A stretch of 64,000 bases of DNA from Embiotoca jacksoni (lineage: Eukaryota > Chordata > Actinopteri > Embiotocidae). Positions within the stretch are counted from its first letter, which is position 1. Every line of letters begins with the position of its first letter. The DNA lies in contig JAKOON010000006.1 of assembly GCA_022577435.1 (NCBI GenBank), positions 20,954,178-21,018,177 of the forward strand. The letters are read 5' to 3'. Positions 48,290 through 59,400 of this stretch are shown piece by piece. Position numbers and translations under genes: made by a program. The notes below the pieces were generated by a model. That model was given only the letters and a program-made list of their open reading frames with translations, had not been told where the DNA came from and searched no databases.

Positions 48290-50947
48290 CAAACACACAC
48301 ACACACACACAAACACGAAAAGGACTTCACACATGTTCTGTCGGGGTCTGTTTTGGAACAACATTGCTCCATGTGTCGTTAGAGAGGATGTAACAACATT
48401 TCAAAATCAAACATTTTGTCAGTAATGACTTAATAAATACAGTTAAATATCAATGAGATTGATTTCTATTCAATTTTGCATTTTTGGGTCGTTAGAAAGA
48501 TCATTGCCAGCACGGTTTAGCTTCAGTCATCGTATTCCTGCTGAGATGTTTTCAGTCAGAGCTGTTTGACTCTGACCATGTTCATTTCAAGCTTCATCTC
48601 AGAGCACATTTCAGAAAAGTAAATTAATTCAAAATGCATAAGTAACTGAAAAAACTCAAAACAAAAGCAAGTGTAAACAAGTTAAAATGTTACAGTTTGG
48701 AGGAGGGATATTATAATTATTACTTGTACTAATATTAATACTAATAATTCAGGTTTTTGGGACACACAGCTGTGTCTTTTGTACTCCCCTATCATATAAA
48801 TAGTAGCTGTTCAGGTATCCTGTATATAAATCAGGTATATTTGGGGATTAAACTGGATTACAATACAGAAGAGAGAAAAACACAAATCGACCTGAAATAG
48901 TTTGGTCAATCTTTCTTTTATATCAGAAGTAAGAAATAAAATAGTTATCTAGGGACTTCTTTGCTGATATCCGGTATGCCAATATTTTCCATCTCTTTTT
49001 GCCGATAGCGGATGTTAATATATGCACATATTATTTTTGTTCTTTACAAATTTGCGTAATGATCACGACGACGGTTCTTAGGAAGCACACTTAGATTTGT
49101 AGTCTTGAAGGAACGTGATGTGGCTAACCCTTGCACGAACAACACTGATCAATCATCGCTTAGAGCAACTTTGCTGTCTGTTTTAGACACTTTGAAAAAC
49201 CTCCACACCACAGACATATCGTTGCACTCTCTTTGACGCTCTGCAAAAGACACACAAGAACAACCTCACACAGGGGACATGGTGTTGAACCAGTTTAGCC
49301 GGCATTTATTCGGTCATTAAGCACTTAGGCATAATTAAAGGGTCATTTCATCGGCCTGTCATATCGGTCATTTGGGCCCGAGGCTGATATTTCATTTTAA
49401 ATATAAAATTTTACAGACTGATACTGATGACACGCCGATATTATCGTGCATCTCTAATGATCATTTTCACCCAGATAGTCATAACATCACAGTCACGGAA
49501 TGATCCTGATGGTCCGTGTCCGAATAAGCTGTTGACTGAATCTATTTCTGTGTAACATCCCTAGTTGTACGTTTTTGATTGAAAAGCGACAAACAATGAT
49601 GTCATCTGGCAGACAGACAGAAGTGCTGAACACTTCATGAACCCCTCACTCTCCTCTGTACAACCTGCACTCCTCCTTTCAAGTTACTGAATAACAGTCT
49701 TTGATAAGCAACGTTTTCCCTTGTTGGAGCGTCACTTCCTCTCACAGCCACTGTGAGACTCTTCCACGTCATGCATGACCAATGACATGCTGGCACGCTG
49801 CCGATCCCCGATACAGGCCAACAGTCGCATATCAGGGCAGTCCATGCTTTTGTCATACACTGTTGACCCGGTCTGCAGTGATGCAACGGATTCAAATGCA
49901 CATGTAATGCACACACACAGAGGAACACACACAGACGCTGCATACGAGCGGAACTTCTGGAAAAGTTGTCACGGAGAACAAACAATGGAGAGCAGGGCGA
50001 CCTCAACATGAGCAAACACCGGACAGACAGAAAGAGAGGAGGGAAAGAAAGAGAGAGACTCAGAGAGTTCAAAGAAAAGCTGACAGGATCAGAAGAGAGG
50101 AAACGGAGCGGTTATCAAAGTAGATCTGAACAGTGACAATAACGTCGCAGCTGATTGATAGAGCTTGGAGCACCAGGTGGGTCTATTTTATGTACAAAAT
50201 AAAAAAAAAGTTGTTCTGATCCAATACCTGATGCAAAGGAAAGTGCCCAAACAAAATATGGACGTTTGTTCCATGCAATGATTTTAACAAAGCACGCTGT
50301 AAAAACTGAGAGAAAACAAGTTTATAAGGTGTTAAATGGATTTCAAACACTCTGGATGAGCAGCAGTTACAGTACTCTTTTTGTCAGGAAACTATATCTG
50401 TGTTGACTTATCACTGAACTGGGTCACCGTTTAGTGAACATACTGTTATTGTGTCGTTGGCACAGGTGAAAGAGCACAGAAAGAGAGTTACTACTGAAAA
50501 TACGAAAATACAGATAATGTTTAGATAAAACCAGAAATCACAGGAACCGCCGGTGAGTTCTACAGTTCTACATGTAGTCAGTCGGACATGTGTTTTGGTA
50601 TTCTGAGAACTTTGAGGACTTGGACCTGTAAGTTGTCCACATAGTTCCTGTGATACTGAATGTTGTCAGAGTGCAGGAACATTTTGAGGAACGGTCAGAA
50701 AGTCAGCTTGGTGAACCGTCCCACCCATATGGCACCCCAGTCGAGGCAAAACAACGAATTGCCAACTGCAATTTGGTGCAGATCCAGTTTGAAAACTGCC
50801 AGAGAGCCAGAAGGATGGAGTGGGAGGGGAGATAGACAGAGATAGAGAGAGAGGTACATACACTGAGGTTATTTCCGCGAGGCCTGTGTCTCCTCCGCTG
50901 CAGAGCAGGCAAACACAGAGATGATACGTAGAGCAGAGCAGTGTAGC

Positions 50948-51020
<73 letters not shown>

Positions 51021-51414
51021 AATGTGCACAAAGAGCATAGGCCCAACGTAGCACAGGCGCCAGGACCGGAAGAGAAAAGAGGTAAAGGACAGAGATACAA
51101 ACAAATAAATTGATCCAAGGAATGTGAAACAAAGGCAGAGAAAGGAGGAAGAGAAGTATGATGATGAAGGGTAAAATATTAGAAGAGGGATGAGAGAGAT
51201 GTAGGACATATAAAACAGAAAAAAGGAGAAGAGTTGTAAAAAAAGGAGGTAGAAAATAAGTGATGAGGGAGGAGAGGGGCGGAGACAGGAGAGAGAGAGA
51301 GAGAGAACCCAGTTAATATAAAGAAGGCCAACGCGCACACATGAGAGTGAGGTGTGTGTGCCGGTGAGCGAGAGAGGACACAGGACAATAGAAGCGCATA
51401 CACACACACACACA

Positions 51415-51476
<62 letters not shown>

Positions 51477-54400
51477 ATTCGTATACACACTTACCGAAAC
51501 AGCATGAGCTCTCTGTAAGGCAGAGCAGTGTTAGAAGACAGTAAGTAACAGGAAACAGACACGCACGGATAGTCTATGCAACACACACGCATAAACAGAT
51601 ACACACACAGGATATTTTTTTTACATGGCGGCATTCATTATGTTAAATATAGTCGCACTTCGAATTATTTAAAAATAGTATCTTTTAGTCCTAAAACTTT
51701 CACTGTGTTTCCCAGGACTGCTGCCAGTGAAATAGCAGTAATAAGACCTGATTGTCTGCTTTTATTTGAAAAAAACAAGACGAAGTTATTAGAACTTTTG
51801 TCTGGATTTGAAGATTCAATGTTTTTTCTTGTGTTGACTCTGTGTTCACTCATATTGGAACTACAGTATGAGGGTAACTGCCAGTTTTAATATTATAACA
51901 AGTTAATATCAGCCCTGAATAATGTTATAACATTGACCAACTAGCGTCACATCTCTTTAGACTGTCACTGACTGTCCACACCAACCAAAGCAAAACTGTA
52001 CAAGCTGCACAGTTTACCTTAGTCATCATTTTTCTAAATATTGTGGCTAAGTTACAAAACTTTAAATACTACAAATTACCAAAAATGAGACTGACACCAA
52101 AATCGTCTTGTGGACTCTCCTGCTGTTTACTCGCTCATACGGAAACACTTCATGAAGTAACCAACATACCAAAGTGAGAGCAACATGACTCGATGCAGTG
52201 ACATGTTGGAGTATGGCCATGCGAGAGTGCATGTGAGTGTGTGTAACTGCAGCCAGAGGCTTCCAGTCCACAAGTCTTGCATGGAAAATGCATCGAAATA
52301 TACGCAATTTCAACACTTTTTTAAAATTTTTTTAAAGAAAATAATTGTCAAGTTTATTGTATCATCCTATCAGATTCTGGCCTCTTGGAGGTTATTGGCA
52401 AAGAAGATGTGATTATCATCTGTAACGTGTCGTAAAGCCAAAAATTGTTAGGAATCGTAGGCGTTTTCGGACCAAACAGTTCTACGGGCGTTCTTGAGAG
52501 GAGCTACCCCAGAACTAAATAGGTTTCTCAGGCCTTTTGCAGTTTGCATTCGGACCGCCAATATGAACTCTGAAACGACGTGGCATGAAGTGAACAGAGT
52601 GACTTTTGATATTTCTCTTCATCGAATCGAAATCACGCTGTAACTCTTTCCTCTGCTGTTTTAAACAGCTTCATTTATGGCCGTACTTCACCGTGCTCAC
52701 TGTTTACACAGTGTTCTTAACATGGCGGTTGCCTGTGCTCCGGACTTCGACCAATCACAGTGCAGTTACGTCAGCTCCCAGTGTAACAGGGAAAGTACCT
52801 ATCCAGGGGTAGGAGATAAAAAAAAAAGTACAACAATACAGAGTTATAGGAACTTAAAGGGTTCTAAGTTCCCCTGTGCGGAAAACACAACAAAAGAGGA
52901 ACTCCCTCCCACCGTTCTTAGGAAGGTGAAATAGTTCTTGTGGTCCGAAAACGCCTCACGTCTGTTATTCTCAAGTGCTGGAAAAGCTCTCAGGTCGAAA
53001 CGATTTGGTGAACAGATTTCAAAGTCAGTGTGCACAAAATCAGAACTTCACATGTCAAAGTCCTTTCAGTCGAATGTGCGCCTATCGGAATAAATCAAAT
53101 CTGTTTTGAGCTCAGTCGACACCTCTCTCCGTCCCTCTCACATACAAGCTTCAGTGAAGTGTCAGCTCAGGTGCTGCAGTGATGCTTTCTACCCTGTTGA
53201 GATCACAGTAATCATTCTATGAAGGGTTTCAGAATGTATTAAATTGACATCCAACATTTTTTGTAACTTTTGTTTTTATACTGTTGCCCAGTTTGTCCAC
53301 CAGGTGCTTTGTTTATTTTTAAATGTTCCACGTACTTATGAATAGCTCCTAATGAGTCGTTCGTATTGTCTCATTTTCACTGCTGAAGAGTGTCGCTAAC
53401 TCTGGCCACAGTTTACACAGGACAGACACACCAAGGATTGAATGGAAATGGAGTAGGGAACGGGATAGGGAAGAGAAAAATATTCTATACATATAGGTCT
53501 TCTAGATATATATTTATATACATATCTAGGACACTTGTCCAGCCTTCAGACCCAGTTTGCATTCTGCTCAGATCTTTGCATGCAGCTCATGTTGCTCACA
53601 GAGGAAATCACCTGGAGCAGAGCAGCAGTGGGTCAGCTGCTGGAGGAGTGGAGGGTGGAAGGGAGGCAGGGAGGGTTGGATGACCGGTGGAGGAGGAGGG
53701 GGAGGGAGGGAGGGAGGGAGGGAGGACATACTGGGGAATTCAGACAGAGGAAAGTGAATCTACAGAAGTCTCTGTCCCTTATGTTGCATCCTAAAACACG
53801 TTTCCTGTTCAGAGAACGAGATAATTTAACAAAAACAAACAAAAAAAAGAGGTACATACTAAGTAAACATGCCAAAAAAATACTGTATGAATAAAATAAA
53901 CTATTTAGAGTAAAAAAACAAGTATATAATCAACATAAACATCTCTAAAGCATAATGATATAACAATTAAGTAATACTAATTGTACATTTGCTGTGGCAA
54001 AATGGACCTACCAAGAAATATAGGACATTTTAAAACAAACAAACAGTTTAAACACAGAAAAACTAATTAGTAAATATGCTTTTTTTTTTTTTTTTTAAGA
54101 TATGGGTAAATATATAGTATGTTTGTTTTTTTGAAAATTTGATTTTAGTTGATTTCACACTTGTTTTTAGTTTTTTAGGATGCAAGCAAAGACTTTTTGG
54201 ATTCACTTTGACTGTCATTGCAGCTAACAGGTATAATGATGGAGAGTGATGATGGTGACGAGTGATAATGATGATGGTGGGATGAAGGTGCTCACTTGGT
54301 TGTCTGCCGAGAGGCGGGGCATGGAGAGGGTCCGCCCATGCCCATCCATTGGGTGATAGGGCTCAGTGTCGGAGTACCCGTCCCGCCCCATCTCCCTCAT

Positions 54401-56324
54401 CTCTACAGTCTGTAAAAGACAATGAGAGGGGACGTGACCGCTGTCTGCTGAGGGGCGAGAGGTCGTCGCCTGACCGAAGGAGGGCCATGAAGTAAAGTCA
54501 ACGAGGAGATAAGATACAGCTACCCTATTAGTTTTCTTTTGTTGCCATTTATGCAACAACAAGTTGCATAAATTAACTGTTGCAAATACAAATGAGCGTC
54601 TGAAACATTTAGATAAAGTGGGTATTGATTCGATCAGTTTATAAGCAATAAAACCACATTATATCACAGCATCGGTCATCTGATTAAGGGGTTAGTGTAT
54701 AATACTGCTGTGAATTGGACCTGTGAATTGGACCTGCGTCATTCTGGACTGTGGCAAATATCCAAACCTCGACCTCTGGGAAAAGCTTCTTTGGTAACAC
54801 TGCTCCGCTGGTACCTTTTCTGGCATCATAGTGCCAGCACAAGGATCTAAAACTGGGGCAGAAAATATCTCAAAAGCAAATGGATTTTCAAATTTCAGCC
54901 TTTTCTTTCTTAACAGTACACTGAACAATTTCTTATCCATATACATCCTTAGGTTTAATAGAGAGATGAGGCGTCCCAACAGACAAGCGGAAGTAAGGGG
55001 AAAAGGTGAAGATCACAAAGCACATCTACCAACTCCAAGCCACTGACTTGAGAGGAGGTCAAAGAGTGAACAGGAAAAATCGAGGGCCAGGAAGATGGTG
55101 AGATGAAGAGAAGACAGGAGATGTGGAGCTGGAAGATGAAGAAAGAGAAATATAGAGAAAAATAGGCAGGTCTGAAAAAAGAAAAGGGGACAGAGAGACA
55201 CCGCAGTCTTGTCTGCTGGAGGAAGAGCAGCAACATCCAACACTTCAAACCCTGAAAAGGTTGAAACTCTCAACTTATTTCCTGGAGGTTGCTGAGAACT
55301 TGGTGCCAGGAATGACGGAGTGGACAAAGAGCTAACAGCTGTCATCATTTTCACAAGAAGGACACTCAAACACAGCGCATCAAGGTGGAGTTCTGTGACA
55401 CCGGTCCAGCTGATCTCAGTTCATGTCAGAAATATGAAACTGAATTTAGGTCTGATCATTTCCCATGTTTTTATCCTTGTGATGCTCATCTAATCAGTAA
55501 AGACATTTTGAGATAAAATACCCTAAGAAGCAAAAAAAAAACTCCAAAAAAACTCCAAAAAAAGGAGGTTTTACTTTCCATTCAGCCACTCATCTTACTA
55601 CTTAACAATGGATTTAAAAAGTTCTACTTTTAACATCAAACTATAGCAGTTTTAGAGCTTTCTAAGTTAAAAGAGCTCCAAAAATTTCGATTTATAGGTT
55701 AACATTAGATCATCTCAACTTTTATATAAGAGTGGGCATAGCAGTGGCTGAAAATGTTGTCGAATAGGTTAATTATCAACACGTTTTACATTTTAACAGC
55801 AAAGGAAATGTTTCCTATACTACTTTAAATAGCTTCCGAAAGAATTGCAAGAGAATTGTTCTGCAGGTCGAGACTGCAGTTTTCTGCATTTGATTATTGT
55901 TCCATAAATAAAATGGTGTTGTGTTTTATTAATGTGTAATAAGTGTGATGCTTTCGAGAGGTTTTCAATAAATGCATTGCAACAGCAGGAATCCTGAGCA
56001 GCGTTCACCATCAGCATGTTTAATGTCTTACGACTGAAGTCTTTGCTGATTACACCCAGCTACTGACACTACCAGTATGTAACCCGCGGGGTTTACGCAG
56101 AGGGACTGGGTGGGTTTTTGGCTGACACGGTGACAACAGTCATGTCTGGGCTCATCATACCTGGGGGTTGTGGCGGTTGTCATGGAGGTCGTCGGGGTAC
56201 GGTCTGTCAGGGCTCCAGTTCCCCGTCTTCTCGAACATTTCCTGGGGTTTGGGTGTCACCCACGACTGGCTCTCAGTCATGCCACCCTCGGGAGGTCTGG
56301 CGTGCGCGCACACACACGCACGCA

Positions 56325-56407
<83 letters not shown>

Positions 56408-59400
56408 GGATTACAGATCAAGAAGCTTTTCAACTAGAAATTCGCACCCGACTTAGTCAGACATCATCTTCAACCAATGAAGTTGCGTATTCTGCTTAAA
56501 AAAGACGAGTTTTATTACGCCAAAGCATATTTCTGAATATTATTGTGATACTAAGATGTTTTGATTTGTCAGCGATGCCTAAAGTAGCATCTAACAAAAG
56601 GAGAGGGACCAGAAGAAAAGCCAAAACGGTTTGTTTTCTGTCCTGGAGCCTTGCTGGGATGTCTCAGACTTTCTTGGCTAAACTTTCATCCGTCTAAGTG
56701 GTACTTTGTAAACAACAGTTATGCCTCAAGCTTAACGCTAATCTTTGTGCGGTAACATGCTAACTTCAGTATTAAGACGGTTAGTATGCTACAGTGTGTT
56801 GCTGCAGACTGACTGACTTCCGCATCCCTTTATCACCTAACTACTCTGAATACTGGGAGAAAGGCAACAGGATTTCAAATAGTAACACACACAAACACAC
56901 ACATACATTTATATTTTTGCATTCTGTCATACATGCACATACACAGAGATGTGTGAATTCTTGCCACTTTGGCTCAGTTTCACGCTGATAAACAGAACGT
57001 GTGCAACTTCCAAAGGGCATTTCATTTGCCCACAGACCTTCACATAAAGCTGAGTCGGGAAATGGACAACAGGAAAACATACACACACACACACAAACAC
57101 ACTCCGACACCAGAGAAATACAAAAAAACGAAACAAAAACAAAAACAACATGATTGACTGACGATAACTACATCATGGAGATGCACGGTGTGTATGTACT
57201 GTAACATACTGTATGTATGTATGACAGGCAGTGTCTCTTTACCTTCAACTTTTCATTCAGGTGATGACTTGAGCTGAATTTATTATCTAACAGATGTTTC
57301 ACTATAAACATTTCTATGGAAATTAGGTGACAAATTTAAACTTGAAAGTTCCGCCTCCTGATTTTATTGAAACTGACCCCAACTCTGCACTAATTATACA
57401 GCAGGTGTTCATATTTGAGATCTCTATTTTACTTTTATTTAACTTTTTATTTGTGATCTTTCAACTGGATTCACTTTGTGGTCAAATGTACACATGTAAA
57501 ACAGATAAAGTCTCCCTCTGTGGAAAATTTTGGGAGCCAATGATTTGAGTTTGAAATAAAATGCATTTATTAAAACTAAAACAAACACATTAAATTCTGG
57601 TGAAGTAGCCAGGACGAGCTGGTGGAAGGCAGCACCACCTCTTTCTGCAAGGAGTTTAAGAGAAACAAATATGGCATTCATTATTGAAAATGATTTGAAG
57701 ATGTTATACTTGACAATTTGTCTTTAGAAATAACCAATTCCTGTAAAAATCAGATAAAGTGGAAAAATTTAAAAACGCTTCTTCTTGCCCTGATGTCCAC
57801 TGTGGACATGTGAGTACATGCACAGCGTGAATACATCGGTAGTGTATGTACTCTATTGAAAGGAATTTGACTTTGCTTTTTTATGTGTTTTCTGTCTCAG
57901 AGTTCAGTGCAGTGCACACGAAGCCCCCGACCCTCCCCAGTCCACTCACATGCTGTTGATGTTGTCCGGCTGGGTGCTGGGGAGGCCGTTCTGGCCCTGC
58001 CCCCCCTGTCCTTCCGGGCCCCCTCCCTCAGAGGGCGGCTCCATGCGCTGAAACATTAATGGCGTTCGGTTCTGTGTGAGATACACGACATGGCCTGCAG
58101 GCTTGCATCAGGCACACTCAGGGGGCAGACACAGGACACAAACACAGGATGCACTCGCAGCATGCACCCACACGGGGGCGCCATCGACAAGCACATGGCT
58201 GTGGGTATCCAAGGTAAAGTTTCCTGCCAGACGACTGATCTGGAGTCTGCCAGCCACCTTGAACTGCTGCTTAAAGGCACATTAGTGACTTTAAGATATG
58301 TTGGCCTTTTTTGGGTGATGCTGTTCAGGGAGGGAAAGCTGATTTCAGATCTGTGTCAGAGGGGAACTTCTACCTTAGGAATCGGAGATAAGATTGCTCT
58401 TAAATCACAGGTCTTGGTCGATATTACCATACTCATGAAACACACGAATAAAGAGAGATTTTACTCAAAAATCATATTTTGACAATCCGTGTCCTTCATC
58501 TGCCAAGACTTTTTGAGTAACATGCCGTTTTATGGGAAGTAAGACATCTGATCCAGAACCAGTTGGATTAAAAAGCCCCTTCTGTTTCCACCAGGCCGCT
58601 CAGAGGTCAAGCAGTTTTCCTCCCAGGGTATCCTGCATAATAGAGGCCTCTCAGGAGTGGCTTAGTGGCGACGGTTCATGTCCGCTACAGCCTGTGTCTT
58701 CCCTCCACAGCTGGGAAGGTAAGAGCTGAAAGCTTAATGAGGTCACAACTTGTTCAGAAACAAATCCAAATCCAAACCTCCTCAGAAACATCAGGCTGAT
58801 CTGCTGGACAGGAAGCTGGTCTGGCTACGATGCACATCATAGGTGATTGCCAACTTTGGTTAGCTGGCTGAAAAGCTGACATTATTTAAGCACAAAACAA
58901 TTTAGTGCCTGTTATGAGTCCATGAAATATCAATTCTCCTTCAAAAACACAGAGAAAATCACTGTGACGGTTGACTCCTATTCAACTGAATACCTTCTAT
59001 TTCCTACCTAATGATAACACAAATAGCTCAGATTTAAGAGGTCAAAGGTTGTCTAATCCTGTCCAGTTGTCATCTCTGGTGCTCAGGAGAGAAATGGCTT
59101 ACGTTTGTCTCTGGACAGTCCGGTCCTGCACTGGCCAGAGCCACCGACGCATCGCGACAAAATTCATGGTACAAACATTTCGATGGATTACGGTGGAAAC
59201 ACTGTACACAAAACATGGATAACGGCCCTAATGGAGTAGGTTTCAGAAGTGGCATATGTATCAATGAAGGGACCCAGGATAGACTGATTTCATAGGGAGC
59301 CACTGGTCACAGGAATCTCCACTCAACATCATACCAACAATGACCACCGCAGACAGACAGATTCATGAAAACTTGGTGACAATCAATCTGGATTGACCAA

